A stretch of DNA of 64,000 nucleotides, taken from Gordonia rubripertincta. Its GTDB lineage: Bacteria > Actinomycetota > Actinomycetes > Mycobacteriales > Mycobacteriaceae. Position 1 is the stretch's first letter; the number at the start of each line of letters is the position of its first letter. Shown here in pieces: positions 41,788-51,259 of the stretch. The notes below the pieces were generated by a model. The model did no database searches. It had not been told where the DNA came from and saw only the letters and a list, made by a program, of their open reading frames with translations. Location: NCBI RefSeq assembly GCF_038024875.1, contig NZ_CP136136.1, forward strand, positions 4,898,001 through 4,962,000, in the 5' to 3' direction. The position numbers and the translations under genes were made by a program.

Positions 41788-43007
41788 CAGGAGACCTTTC
41801 CGCCGGGTGCGGTGACGAGGCCGGCGGCACGAGCTCGGCCCACGACCTCGTCGATGACCTGGGCCACCGCGTCGATGTCGGCGTCGGTGGTGGTGTGGGA
41901 GAGCGAGAACCGCAGTGACGACCGGGCGTCGGCCATGTCGAGTCCCATCGCGAGCAGTACGTGACTAGCCTGCGCGACACCCGCGGTGCACGCGGAACCG
42001 GTGGAGCACTCGATGCCTTTGGCGTCGAGCAGCATCAACAGGGAGTCCCCCTCGCAGCCGGCGAAGGAGACATGGACGTTTCCGGGCAGACGGGCGTCCG
42101 CCGGCGCACCGTTGAGCACCGCACCCTCGACACCGAGCAGGATCTCGGACAGTCGCGACGCAAGCGCACGCACGCGAGCGGTGTTCTCCTCCATGTGCTC
42201 GACGCACCAGGTCAGCGCGGCGGCCATCCCGGCGGCGCCGGCGACGTCCTGGGTTCCCGACCGCACGTCCCGTTCGTGGCCGCCACCGTGCTGCAGCGGG
42301 ACACAGGCGATCTCGCGACCGAGCAGCAGCGCGCCGACGCCCTGCGGACCGCCGAATTTGTGGGCGGCGAGGCTCAGCGCAGACAGTCCACCGGCGGCGA
42401 AGTCGACCGGCAGGTGGCCGACGGCCTGGATGGCGTCGGAGTGCACCGGGACACCGAACTCCGCTCCGAGCGCGGCGATCTCGGCGATGGGCTGGATGGA
42501 ACCCACCTCGTTGTTGGCCCACATGACCGAGATGAGGGCTGTCTGGTCGGCGTGCGCCTCGAGTTCGGCCCGCAGATCGGCGGGTGAGACGACGCCGTCG
42601 GCGTCGACCGGCAGCACCACGAGTTCCGCGCCGGCGTCGGCCGCCAGCCACTGCGCGGGGTCGAGGACGGCGTGGTGCTCGACCGCCGACACGATGATGC
42701 GGCGACGCTGGTCGTCGTCGCGGCGACGGGCCCAGTAGATGCCCTTGATGGCGAGGTTGTCCGACTCGGTGCCGCCTCCGGTGAAGATGACCTCCGACGG
42801 CCGCGCACCGACGGCCGCGGCGATCGCCTCGCGCGCCTCCTCGAGGCGGCGTCGGGCGGTCCGCCCGGAACCGTGCAGGGACGAGGCGTTGCCCGGGGCA
42901 CCGAAGACAGCGGTCATCGCCTCGACAGCTTCGGGCAGCATCCGCGTCGAAGCGGCGTGGTCGAGGTAGACGGACGTGCGCGGCGGCACTCGGGTTGGCA
43001 GGGGCAT
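41787..43007 (-). CDS. Cysteine desulfurase (IscS/NifS class)
   Basis: This 406-residue PLP enzyme releases sulfur from cysteine as a persulfide. The PLP lysine is Lys217 in SLAAHKFGGPQG and the active cysteine is in STGSACTAG (about residue 350). It likely supplies MnmA, whose gene overlaps it (TGATG), and Fe-S cluster assembly for enzymes such as LeuC and IlvD. ATG 43007 gives the family N-terminus ending in VYLDHAAST. An upstream start would add 12 residues. It corresponds to iscS (Rv3025c) of M. tuberculosis by position. Confidence 0.95.
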   Translation of the reverse strand: MPLPTRVPPRTSVYLDHAASTRMLPEAVEAMTAVFGAPGNASSLHGSGRTARRRLEEAREAIAAAVGARPSEVIFTGGGTESDNLAIKGIYWARRRDDDQRRRIIVSAVEHHAVLDPAQWLAADAGAELVVLPVDADGVVSPADLRAELEAHADQTALISVMWANNEVGSIQPIAEIAALGAEFGVPVHSDAIQAVGHLPVDFAAGGLSALSLAAHKFGGPQGVGALLLGREIACVPLQHGGGHERDVRSGTQDVAGAAGMAAALTWCVEHMEENTARVRALASRLSEILLGVEGAVLNGAPADARLPGNVHVSFAGCEGDSLLMLLDAKGIECSTGSACTAGVAQASHVLLAMGLDMADARSSLRFSLSHTTTDADIDAVAQVIDEVVGRARAAGLVTAPGGKVS

Positions 43008-43133
43008 CGCTAGCAAGGATAAACGCGCGGCCGACGTCGACAAATTCCGCGACGTGTGAGCGCTGTGCGCCTCACGCCGGTCATCGGGCGCACGACCACC
43101 GGACCCGACCCCGCGGTCGCCTCCTCGGACGCC

Positions 43134-43613
43134 TCAGACGCGTTCGAGGTAGAAGTACAGGTGCCGTCCGTCGATGACGCCGCCCTTGCCGTTCATGATG
43201 CCCATGACGGTGGTGTCGTCGACGCGCTTGAAGTGATCGATGACCGGCTGGCCGTCGTAGACCATCGACGCGGTGAGCTCCCCGCGGAACTCGACCGCCC
43301 ACAGGCTCGCCTCACCCTTGCCGAGTTCGACGTTCGAGAACAGCTTGCCGTCCTCGTCGCGGCACACCAGCGGCTGCACGTCGCTGCGCGAGGTGAAGGT
43401 CTTGCCGAACCAGTTGGCCTTCCCCAGCATGCCGTTGATGGCGTGACCGGTGGTGAACTCGCCGCCCTTCCAGGCGCCCAGCATCTCCTCGGGACGCAGC
43501 GTCGCGAGCCCCGCCCAGACGGTGTCGAGGACCGCGTCGTCGACGAGACCTTCCGCTTCCCGCAGCTCGAAGAACTTGGCGCGGGCCGCTTCCCGGCTGA
43601 GGGTGGACGTCAT
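43134..43613 (-). CDS. GXWXG/DUF4334 domain protein
   Basis: This 159-residue protein has the GXWXG motif as GAWKGGEF (~residues 46-53) and a C-terminal DUF4334-like part ending in GRHLYFYLERV. The biochemical role is unknown. ATG 43613 is preferred because AAGGAG lies at proper distance upstream. A longer frame reaches 43664 without support. It appears to be a single-gene unit. Confidence 0.88.
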   Translation of the reverse strand: MTSTLSREAARAKFFELREAEGLVDDAVLDTVWAGLATLRPEEMLGAWKGGEFTTGHAINGMLGKANWFGKTFTSRSDVQPLVCRDEDGKLFSNVELGKGEASLWAVEFRGELTASMVYDGQPVIDHFKRVDDTTVMGIMNGKGGVIDGRHLYFYLERV

Positions 43614-43680
43614 CGTCGGACTCCTTCGACATACGGCGATCTGCGCGGCCACGGGTTCGGCCACACCGAAGAAACCTATA

Positions 43681-44523
43681 TCAGAGAACGGCCGATGTCA
43701 CTTTCCGCGCGCTCAGCACCCGCTCACAACGCCGGGCCAGTTCCCGACGGTCGGCGCCCGGCGCCTCGGCCCGTTCGAGGCGGACGACCACGGTGAGTCC
43801 GCGGGCCCGTAGTACCCGACGGAGGGTGTCGAGCGGCGAGTCGTCGCCGATGAAACTCGGGGCCGTCGCGGCACCCCCGTCGGGTCCGACGAACCGCAGG
43901 CGAACCGGGAACACCGGCACCTCCGCGTCGACCGCCGCCTGGAAGAACGCCGGGCGGAACGCGCCACCCGTCCGGCCGCAGAAGGTCGTTCCCTCCGGGA
44001 ACACGATCACCGACGATCCGGCGGCCAGTCGCGCGGACACATCGCCCACCGCCGCCGGGAGTCCGCGCAGCGTCCCACGGTCGACGGCGATCACCCCGAA
44101 CCGGCGTGCGAGCCCCGCCACCACCGGCATGTCGACGACATCGGACTTCGCTACCACCGGCGCCGGGCTGACAAGCGCGAGCGCGAGGACGTCGAGGAAG
44201 GAGATGTGGTTGGCGACGATGAGCCCGGTCGCGCGTCGATCGCTCCGCCGGTCGTCGACGACGACCCCGATGCCGAGCGCTGCGAGCAGTGGCCGTGCGG
44301 CCCGCGCTCGCAACGCTCGTCGCGGCCGCCTCCGGAGCCGCGCCATCGTCCCGTCGGCAATGGGTGTCGCGACGATCCAGCCGGCGATCGCGGCGAGACG
44401 ACACAGCCGCGCGCCCGCGACGACGGCGTCGGCCACGCGCCTCTCGACCCGCGGACCGAGGCAGGCATGCCCGCAGTCACTGACCGGGAACCACGGGTGA
44501 CGCTCCACCGGCAGGGTGGTCAC
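43681..44523 (-). CDS. 1-acylglycerol-3-phosphate O-acyltransferase-family protein (OlsA/PlsC-like)
   Basis: This 280-residue membrane-associated acyltransferase has the NHX4D-type motif ANHISFLD and the substrate motif VFPEGTTF. It acylates a hydroxyl of a lipid precursor using acyl-CoA or acyl-ACP. The upstream gene encodes a GNAT acyltransferase of the ornithine-lipid type, with its stop 4 bp before this GTG start. The pair therefore resembles OlsB plus OlsA, which build ornithine lipids. Phosphatidic acid synthesis is the alternative. It corresponds to Rv3026c by position. Confidence 0.87.
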   Translation of the reverse strand: MTTLPVERHPWFPVSDCGHACLGPRVERRVADAVVAGARLCRLAAIAGWIVATPIADGTMARLRRRPRRALRARAARPLLAALGIGVVVDDRRSDRRATGLIVANHISFLDVLALALVSPAPVVAKSDVVDMPVVAGLARRFGVIAVDRGTLRGLPAAVGDVSARLAAGSSVIVFPEGTTFCGRTGGAFRPAFFQAAVDAEVPVFPVRLRFVGPDGGAATAPSFIGDDSPLDTLRRVLRARGLTVVVRLERAEAPGADRRELARRCERVLSARKVTSAVL

Positions 44524-44527
44524 CGCG

Positions 44528-45370
44528 TCAGGACCTCGCCGAGCCGAGACGCTGGGCACTCGATCGCAGGCGGTCGAGATAGCGCCGGTTGGCGCCCTCC
44601 CGGTCGAGCAGGGTGAGGAAGTCCGCGACATCGAACACATCGTCGACGGCGGGCTCGCCACAGATACGAGCACCCATCCGCAGGTATCCGCGCATCAGGG
44701 GCGGCATCCCGATGGTGTCCGAGGGCGTGATGTCGTCGAGGAGACGCCCACCGATACGCGGGGGCGTCAGCGGCGCAACCCGCCGAACCGGGTCGGAGTA
44801 GTCGTCGCGTAGGCGATCACGGACGGCGCGCAACACGGATCCGGGCATCCACTCCCCCGGGCTGTGCAGCGGCACCGAGACACAACCCATCAGATACCGG
44901 TAGCCCGCGAGATCCATGTACTGCAGCAGAGCCGCCCACATGAGGGCGGTGACGGATCCGTCACGGTGCCCGCCGAGTACGCATGCACGACCCAATTCGA
45001 CTGTCTCGGAAAAGATGTCACCCAACTGACGCAGGTCGAACTCGGTTGACGAGTACCAGCCGCCGGCGGCGATTGCCCGCGGCGGTGCCAATAGCCGCGC
45101 GCACCCGATGACGCCGTGGTCGTCGTGCCGCACGATGAGGTGTTCACAGAATTCGTCGAATCGGTCGACGTCACAACCGGTGGTCGCGTCGCCGATTCGA
45201 TCGGAGAAGCCGGGCTCGTCGGCGAAGACCCGGAAGCGAAGTCGTTGGGCGGCAAGGATGTCGGCCGAGTCGTCGGACACCAGCACCCGAACCGGGCCGG
45301 CGGTCAGCAGGGTGGCCGAGACAGCGGAATCGGTTGCCGTAGTGGTGGCGATGGACTGCAGAGCGTTCAT
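44528..45370 (-). CDS. GNAT-fold acyltransferase, ornithine-acyltransferase (OlsB)-like
   Basis: This 280-residue protein belongs to the acetyltransferase group that includes OlsB and autoinducer synthases (RLRFRVFADEPGF, DRFDEFCEHLIV, TVELGRACVLGGHRDG, LMRGYLRMGARICGEPAVD). OlsB transfers a 3-hydroxyacyl chain from ACP to the alpha-amino group of ornithine. That reaction is inferred from the family and from the coupled PlsC-like gene downstream. ATG 45370 (MNALQSIA) is the best start. An upstream in-frame ATG at 45454 is possible. It corresponds to Rv3027c by position. Confidence 0.83.
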   Translation of the reverse strand: MNALQSIATTTATDSAVSATLLTAGPVRVLVSDDSADILAAQRLRFRVFADEPGFSDRIGDATTGCDVDRFDEFCEHLIVRHDDHGVIGCARLLAPPRAIAAGGWYSSTEFDLRQLGDIFSETVELGRACVLGGHRDGSVTALMWAALLQYMDLAGYRYLMGCVSVPLHSPGEWMPGSVLRAVRDRLRDDYSDPVRRVAPLTPPRIGGRLLDDITPSDTIGMPPLMRGYLRMGARICGEPAVDDVFDVADFLTLLDREGANRRYLDRLRSSAQRLGSARS

Positions 45371-45487
45371 GCCCCGTATGAAAGCCACCGCCGGCGTCGT
45401 CACGACCACGGCCGCGTGACGTGTCGGGGCGATCCGGATGAACACGAGCCGCATCGGCGGGCTCGGATGAACAGGCCGCAAACGCAC

Positions 45488-45518
45488 GGTGGCCCCCGAC
45501 GCGGAGTCGGGGGCCACC
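45488..45518 (-). terminator. Terminator after etfA
   Basis: A perfect 13-bp GC-rich stem (45488-45500 and 45506-45518) with a 5-nt loop lies 23 bp beyond the etfA stop. Confidence 0.75.
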
Positions 45519-45541
45519 GGGGTACTACGTGATCTCGTGGA

Positions 45542-46498
45542 TCACTTGCGCTTCTTGACCTCTTCGGTCAGCTGCGGGGCGACGTTGCACAGGTCGCCCA
45601 CGATGCCGTAGTCGGCGATCTCGAAGATCGGCGCCTCTTCGTCCTTGTTGACCGCGACGATGGTCTTCGAGGTCTGCATGCCGGCGCGGTGCTGGATGGC
45701 GCCCGAGATACCCAGGGCGACATAGAGCTGAGGCGACACGGTCTTACCGGTCTGACCGACCTGGAACTGACCCGGGTAGTAGCCGGAGTCGACGGCGGCA
45801 CGCGAGGCGCCGACAGCGGCACCGAGCGCGTCGGCGAGTTCCTCGACGACCGAGAACTTCTCGGCGCTACCGACACCGCGACCACCGGAGACGACGATCG
45901 ACGCTTCGGTGAGCTCGGGACGATCGCCACCGATGTTCGGCTCGACCTTGGTGATCTTGACGGCGTTCTCGGCGGCCGCCGGGACCTCGACGTCGACACG
46001 CTCGCCGGCACCGGCCTGCGGAGCGGCCTCGACGCCACCGGGACGGATCGAGATGACCGGGGTGTCGCCCTTGGCCTGTGCCTCGACGGTGAACGCGCCA
46101 CCGAAGATGGAGTGGATGCCCACGCCGCCTTCCTTGACGTCGACGACGTCGGCGAGCACACCCGAACCGAGTCGCACGGCGAGACGGCCGGCGATCTCCT
46201 TGCCGTCGGCGGTGGCCGCGACCAGGATCGCTGCCGGAGCGGCGCTCTCGGCGATCGAGGACAGTACGTCGACCTGGGGGTTGATCAGGTACGAGGCGGC
46301 GTCGTCGGACTCGGCGACGTAGACCTTCTCGGCGCCGGCTTCCTTGAGGCCGTCGATGATCGCGTCGGCCGAGCCGGGCTTGCCGACGACGACAGCCGAC
46401 GGGGTACCGAGAGCGCGGGCGGCGGTGATGAGCTCGCTGGTGACCTTCTTCAGGGCGCCTTCGGCGTCCTGCTCCACGAGCACGAGTACTTCTGCCAT
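45542..46498 (-). CDS. etfA: Electron transfer flavoprotein alpha subunit
   Basis: This 318-residue FAD-binding subunit passes electrons from acyl-CoA dehydrogenases to the quinone pool. The C-terminal FAD domain signature PQLYVALGISGAIQHRAGMQ and the following SKTIVAVNKDEEAPIF are intact. It lies 52 bp downstream of etfB. It corresponds to fixB (Rv3028c). Fits with the fatty-acid catabolism expected in mycolic-acid bacteria. Confidence 0.97.
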   Translation of the reverse strand: MAEVLVLVEQDAEGALKKVTSELITAARALGTPSAVVVGKPGSADAIIDGLKEAGAEKVYVAESDDAASYLINPQVDVLSSIAESAAPAAILVAATADGKEIAGRLAVRLGSGVLADVVDVKEGGVGIHSIFGGAFTVEAQAKGDTPVISIRPGGVEAAPQAGAGERVDVEVPAAAENAVKITKVEPNIGGDRPELTEASIVVSGGRGVGSAEKFSVVEELADALGAAVGASRAAVDSGYYPGQFQVGQTGKTVSPQLYVALGISGAIQHRAGMQTSKTIVAVNKDEEAPIFEIADYGIVGDLCNVAPQLTEEVKKRK

Positions 46499-46550
46499 GT
46501 TGGTTTTCTCCTGAATGTCTGGGGTTCGCCGGATGGACTGGTGGGGAAGA

Positions 46551-47336
46551 TCAGATGATCTTCTGGCCGACCAGGTACTCGGCGACCTTCGTGCCGCCGT
46601 CGCCTTCGTCGGTGACGCGCTCGCCCGCGGTCTTCGGCGGCTTCGGGGTGGAGGAGTTCACGACGCTGCCGGCGTTCTCCAGGCCCACATCGGTCGGCTC
46701 GACGTCGATCTCGGCCAGCGAGACGACGGTGACTTCCTTCTTCTTCGCGGCCATGATGCCCTTGAAGGACGGGAAGCGAGGCTCGTTGATCTTCTCGTTG
46801 ACCGAGACGATCGCCGGGAGCTGCGCCTCGACGTGGAAGATGCCCTCGTCGGTCTCACGCTCACCCTTGAGGGTCTCGCCCTCGAGGGTCAGCTTGCGCA
46901 GGTGCGTGAGGTGCGGGAGCTCGAGGTACTCGGCGATCATGGCCGGGATCGCGCCGACGCGGCCGTCGGTGGCCTCGTTACCGGCGATGACGAGCTCGAC
47001 GCCCTCGACGGTGCCCAGTGCGCGGGCCAGGACGTAGGCGGTCTGGACCGCGTCCGAGCCGTGGAGCGCGTCGTCCTTGATGTGGATGGCCTTGTCGGCG
47101 CCCATCGACAGAGCCTTCCGGATGGCGTCGGTGGCGCGGTCGGGACCCGCAGTCAGGATGGTGACCTCACCGCCGTCGGCTTCCTTGATCTTCAGCGCTT
47201 CCTCGACGGCGCGCTCGTTGATCTCGTCCAGAACCGCGTCAGCTGCCTCGCGGTCCAGGGTGTAGTCGTCGTCGGACAACTTGCGCTCGGACCACGTGTC
47301 GGGAACCTGCTTGATCAGTACGACAATGTTTGTCAT
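46551..47336 (-). CDS. etfB: Electron transfer flavoprotein beta subunit
   Basis: This 261-residue AMP-binding subunit has VLIKQVPDTW at the N-terminus, VELVIAGNEATDGRVGAIPAMIAEYL in the recognition region and LPAIVSVNEKINEPRFPSF. It forms the heterodimer with EtfA, encoded next in the same operon. The 231-bp region upstream is shared with the divergent methyltransferase gene. Confidence 0.97.
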   Translation of the reverse strand: MTNIVVLIKQVPDTWSERKLSDDDYTLDREAADAVLDEINERAVEEALKIKEADGGEVTILTAGPDRATDAIRKALSMGADKAIHIKDDALHGSDAVQTAYVLARALGTVEGVELVIAGNEATDGRVGAIPAMIAEYLELPHLTHLRKLTLEGETLKGERETDEGIFHVEAQLPAIVSVNEKINEPRFPSFKGIMAAKKKEVTVVSLAEIDVEPTDVGLENAGSVVNSSTPKPPKTAGERVTDEGDGGTKVAEYLVGQKII

Positions 47337-47554
47337 TGGTCTTCGTCGACCTCCTGCGTCGGGTTCGGCAACTTACCGGCGGGTAAGGCCATTGGTCTCC
47401 ACCACTTTAGCGTCTCCTATGTTCTCACTAAACATCGACTACCTCACACTATGGACCGGCGTCGTACCTGGACAGAGAACCGGCGACGACCACGGCCGAT
47501 CGTTCGGTCGGTGGCCGACGCCAGGACGAACCGGGACGCCGCGACCCCATGCCC

Positions 47555-47560
47555 TACGCT
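47555..47560 (+). promoter_or_regulatory. -10 element TACGCT for leaderless methyltransferase gene
   Basis: TACGCT ends 7 nt before ATG 47568 and there is no ribosome binding site. This would be the promoter of the methyltransferase-branching enzyme-glucosyltransferase operon. Confidence 0.45.
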
Positions 47561-47567
47561 CTTGCAG

Positions 47568-48386
47568 ATGACTGACGCAGACCTCGGTTCTCCGCCGACG
47601 GCCGGGATGACCGGTCTGGAGTCCCTCGACGCCGACCAACAGCTGGCGCTGACCGGCGAGCGGACGGTTCCCGGGATACCCGCGGAGAACTACTGGTTCC
47701 GCCGCCACGAGATCGCCTACCGGCACATCCTCGACCGCTGCACGGGGCGCGAGGTCCTGGAAGCCGGGTCCGGCGAGGGCTATGGGGCCGCGATGATCGC
47801 CGACGCCGGGGCGTCGTCGGTGGTCTGCGTCGACTACGACACCTCGGCGGTCGAACACACCCGCCGCCGCTACCCCGGGCTGATCGTGCACCAGGGCAAT
47901 CTGATCGATCTCCCGTTGGACGACGCCTCGGTGGATCTGGTGGTGAACTTCCAGGTGATCGAGCACCTGTGGGATCAGGCCGCATTCATCGCCGAGTGCC
48001 GGCGCGTGCTGCGTCCGGGCGGCGAGCTGCTGATCTCGACGCCCAACCGGATCACCTTCTCCCCCGGCCGGGACACCCCGCTCAACCCGTTCCACACCCG
48101 CGAGCTCAACGCCGCCGAACTCACCGAGCTGATCGTCGACGGCGGGTTCACCCTCGACGCGATGCTCGGCGTGCACCACGGACCGCGCCTGGTCGCACTC
48201 GACGAGAAGTGGGGCGGATCGCTGATCGACGCCCAGATCGAGCGGGCCCTCGCCGGCGAACCGTGGCCGGCCGACCTCGTCGACGACGTCGCCGGTGTGG
48301 CCGCCGAGGACTTCGCCGTGCGCGACGCGCGCGAGTCCGACATCGACGCCTCGCTCGACCTGGTCGCGGTGGCGACCCGGGACTGA
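47568..48386 (+). CDS. SAM-dependent methyltransferase of the methylglucose-polysaccharide locus
   Basis: This 272-residue class I methyltransferase has motif I VLEAGSGEGYGAAM, the acidic residue in VVCVDYDT and RRVLRPGGELLISTPNR. It is the first gene of an operon with a GH57 branching enzyme and a GT4 glucosyltransferase, the same order as Rv3030-Rv3031-Rv3032. Those are linked in mycobacteria to polymethylated glucose lipopolysaccharides that modulate fatty acid synthase. A sugar O-methyltransferase role is inferred. The start is probably leaderless. Confidence 0.88.
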   Translation: MTDADLGSPPTAGMTGLESLDADQQLALTGERTVPGIPAENYWFRRHEIAYRHILDRCTGREVLEAGSGEGYGAAMIADAGASSVVCVDYDTSAVEHTRRRYPGLIVHQGNLIDLPLDDASVDLVVNFQVIEHLWDQAAFIAECRRVLRPGGELLISTPNRITFSPGRDTPLNPFHTRELNAAELTELIVDGGFTLDAMLGVHHGPRLVALDEKWGGSLIDAQIERALAGEPWPADLVDDVAGVAAEDFAVRDARESDIDASLDLVAVATRD

Positions 48387-48389
48387 GCA

Positions 48390-49943
48390 ATGACCATGAG
48401 CACCCCCGAGGTTCCGGGACAGTTCACCTTCGTCCTGCACTCCCATCTGCCCTGGCTGGCCAACCACGGGCGCTGGCCGGTCGGCGAGGAATGGCTCTAC
48501 CAGTCGTGGGCGTCGTCGTACATCCCCCTGTTCGACGTTCTCGAACGTCTCGCCGACGACGGTTTCACCGACCAGTTGACCCTCGGGATCACCCCGGTCC
48601 TGGCCGCGCAGCTCGACGACCCGCACTGCGCGTCGTCGATGTACGAATGGCTGGCCGACTGGCAGCTGCGGGCGACCGAGGCCGCGACGTCGAACGACCC
48701 CGACCGCGCCGACGCCGGTCGCCGTGAGTTCCTCGACGCCCAGCGCGCGCTGGAGACCTTCGAGACGAAGTGGCGACACGGCGCCTCACCACTGATCCGC
48801 GGTGTCGCCTCGAGCGGGGTCGCCGAGATCCTCGGCGGACCCCTCGCGCATCCGTTCGCGCCGCTGCTCGACCCGCGGTTGCGCACCTTCTTCCTCCGTG
48901 AGGGCCTCTACGACGCACACGCACGCTGGGGTTTCGACCCCGCAGGCATCTGGGCACCCGAATGCGCCTTCGCGCCGGGGATGGAAGCGGAGTACGCGCG
49001 CGCGGGAGTCGGGCACTTCATGGTCGACGGTCCGACCCTGCACGGCGACACCGCCCTCGGCCGCCCGGTCGGAGACAGCGGGGTCATCGCCTACGGACGT
49101 GACCTCACCGTCAGTTACCGCGTGTGGTCGCCGAAGTCGGGCTACCCCGGCCACGCCGCCTACCGCGACTTCCACACCTACGACCATGAATCGGGACTGA
49201 AGCGGTTCCGCGTCACCGGACGTTCGGTGCCGGGCAACCAGAAGAAGCCCTACGATCCGGCCCGCATCGACGCCGTGATCGACCGCCACGTCGAGGATTT
49301 CGTCGGGCACGTCCGGGAGCGCCTCATCGAGGAGTCGGCGCGCATCGGCCGCGACGCGCTGGTGGTCGCAGCCTTCGACACCGAGCTCTTCGGGCATTGG
49401 TGGCATGAGGGTCCGATCTGGCTCGAACGCGTCCTTCGTCGCCTGCCCGAGGTCGGGGTGAAGGTCGGAACCCTCGCCGGCGCAACGCGATCCGGACTCG
49501 TCGGCGAGCCGGTCGATCTCCCCGCGTCGTCGTGGGGGTCGGGTAAGGACTGGCGCGTGTGGAACGGTCCACAGGTGCAGCACCTCGTCACCCTCAACGA
49601 GGAGGTGACCGAGACCGCCCTCGACGCCGTGGCCAAACTCCTCGCCGGTGGCGGACAGCGCAGCCGCGTCGCCGATCAGATCGTCCGGGAGACGCTGCTC
49701 ACGGTGTCTTCCGACTGGCCTTTCATGGTGTCGAAGGACACTGCCGCGCAGTACGCTGTCTCGCGAGCGCACACGCACGCACATGCCACGCGCGAGATCT
49801 GCGATGCCGCCATGCGCGGACGTGACGAGGTCGCGGCGGACCTGGCACGGAACTGGGCGCGGGCCGACAATCTGTTTCCCGCACTCGATGCGCGCCGGTT
49901 GCACGCGATCTTGACCGCGGATGCTGAGGGGGGCGTCGGATGA
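48390..49943 (+). CDS. GH57 1,4-alpha-glucan branching enzyme
   Basis: This 517-residue protein has the GH57 motif LHSHLPW at the start, nucleophile Glu191 in GIWAPECAF, acid/base Asp330 in AFDTELFGHWW and a C-terminal helical domain (VSSDWPFMVSKDTAAQYA). It introduces alpha-1,6 branches into an alpha-1,4-glucan. It is placed 3 bp after the methyltransferase stop and overlaps the GT4 gene by 4 nt, so all three are co-translated. It corresponds to Rv3031 by position and family. Confidence 0.93.
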   Translation: MTMSTPEVPGQFTFVLHSHLPWLANHGRWPVGEEWLYQSWASSYIPLFDVLERLADDGFTDQLTLGITPVLAAQLDDPHCASSMYEWLADWQLRATEAATSNDPDRADAGRREFLDAQRALETFETKWRHGASPLIRGVASSGVAEILGGPLAHPFAPLLDPRLRTFFLREGLYDAHARWGFDPAGIWAPECAFAPGMEAEYARAGVGHFMVDGPTLHGDTALGRPVGDSGVIAYGRDLTVSYRVWSPKSGYPGHAAYRDFHTYDHESGLKRFRVTGRSVPGNQKKPYDPARIDAVIDRHVEDFVGHVRERLIEESARIGRDALVVAAFDTELFGHWWHEGPIWLERVLRRLPEVGVKVGTLAGATRSGLVGEPVDLPASSWGSGKDWRVWNGPQVQHLVTLNEEVTETALDAVAKLLAGGGQRSRVADQIVRETLLTVSSDWPFMVSKDTAAQYAVSRAHTHAHATREICDAAMRGRDEVAADLARNWARADNLFPALDARRLHAILTADAEGGVG

Positions 49944-51259
49944 AGGTGCTGTTCGTGTCGTGGGAATACCCGCCCGTCGTGGTCGGTGGACTGGGTCGAC
50001 ATGTGCACCACCTCGCCACCGAGATGGCCGCCGCCGGACACGATGTGGTGGTGCTGACGCGCCGCCCCTCGGGCACCGATGCGGTCAGCCACCCGACGAC
50101 CGACTCTGTCGTGGAGGGCGTACGCGTGATCGCGGTCGCCGAGGATCCGCCGGAGTTCGAGTTCGGTCAGGACATGATGGCCTGGACTCTCGCGATGGGT
50201 CATTCGTTCATCCGGGCGGGACTCAAGATCCTGGCCGGCGCCGGGAGCGGAGCGAGCGGGCCGAATGTTTACGGCGAGAGAGCATTCGCGGATTCTTCGA
50301 CCCGATGGATTCCCGACGTCGTGCACGCACATGACTGGCTGGTGGCCCACCCGGCGATCGCGCTGGCCGAATTCTTCGACGTGCCACTGGTTTCCACCAT
50401 CCACGCCACCGAGGCGGGACGGCACAGCGGCTGGGTCAGCGGCCGCACCAATCGCCAGGTGCACTCGGTCGAATGGTGGCTCGTCGCCGAATCAGACTCC
50501 CTCATCACATGTTCGACGTCCATGCGCGACGAGGTCAACCGGCTCTTCGGTTACGACGCCGCGGACATCTCCGTGATCCACAACGGAATCGACGTCGACA
50601 CATGGCCGTTCGCTGCACGCACCCGGACCAGCGGTCCGGCGGAACTGCTGTTCGCCGGCCGCCTCGAATACGAGAAGGGCGTGCAGGACCTACTCGCCGC
50701 GCTCCCCCGTATCCGCCGCAGCCATCCCGGCACCACTCTGACCATCGCGGGTGACGGAACCCAGCGCGACTGGCTGCTGGAGCAGGCGCGCAAGCACCGG
50801 GTGAGCAAGGCGGTGCGGTTCGTCGGCGCCGTCGACCACGACCAGCTCGTGACGCTCATGCACCGCTGCGACGCGATCGTCTTGCCCAGCCGGTACGAGC
50901 CGTTCGGCATCGTCGCCCTCGAGGCCGCGGCCACCGGCATCCCGCTGATCGTCTCCACCGCAGGCGGTCTCGGCGAAGCGGTGCAGGAACCCGACACCGG
51001 CCTCACCTTCGAACCGGCCGACGTCGCCGGCCTCGCTGCCGCAGTACGCGCGACACTGTCGGACCCCGGCGCCGCAGCGCAGCGAGCCCTCCGGGCACGT
51101 GCCCGACTGACCGCGGAGTTCTCCTGGGCCGAGGTGGCCGAGCGGACCGCGTCGGTGCATCTCGCCGCCAAGCGACGCGTGCGTCATCCGGTCGGGCGAC
51201 CGGACATTCCGCTGCGTCCCCTCCCGGAACGGGATCCGGGAAAACCCGCCGCGCACTGA
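49940..51259 (+). CDS. GT4-family alpha-1,4-glucosyltransferase (Rv3032-like)
   Basis: This 439-residue GT-B enzyme has VSWEYPPVVVGGLGRHVHHL at the N-terminus, VIHNGID and LFAGRLEYEKG in the middle and the EX7E motif EPFGIVALE that holds the nucleotide-sugar. It elongates an alpha-1,4-glucan from ADP- or UDP-glucose. In M. tuberculosis Rv3032 contributes to methylglucose lipopolysaccharide and capsular glucan, so the same is inferred here. It overlaps the branching enzyme gene (ATGA) and ends just before the SipW-type cluster. Confidence 0.93.
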   Translation: MKVLFVSWEYPPVVVGGLGRHVHHLATEMAAAGHDVVVLTRRPSGTDAVSHPTTDSVVEGVRVIAVAEDPPEFEFGQDMMAWTLAMGHSFIRAGLKILAGAGSGASGPNVYGERAFADSSTRWIPDVVHAHDWLVAHPAIALAEFFDVPLVSTIHATEAGRHSGWVSGRTNRQVHSVEWWLVAESDSLITCSTSMRDEVNRLFGYDAADISVIHNGIDVDTWPFAARTRTSGPAELLFAGRLEYEKGVQDLLAALPRIRRSHPGTTLTIAGDGTQRDWLLEQARKHRVSKAVRFVGAVDHDQLVTLMHRCDAIVLPSRYEPFGIVALEAAATGIPLIVSTAGGLGEAVQEPDTGLTFEPADVAGLAAAVRATLSDPGAAAQRALRARARLTAEFSWAEVAERTASVHLAAKRRVRHPVGRPDIPLRPLPERDPGKPAAH

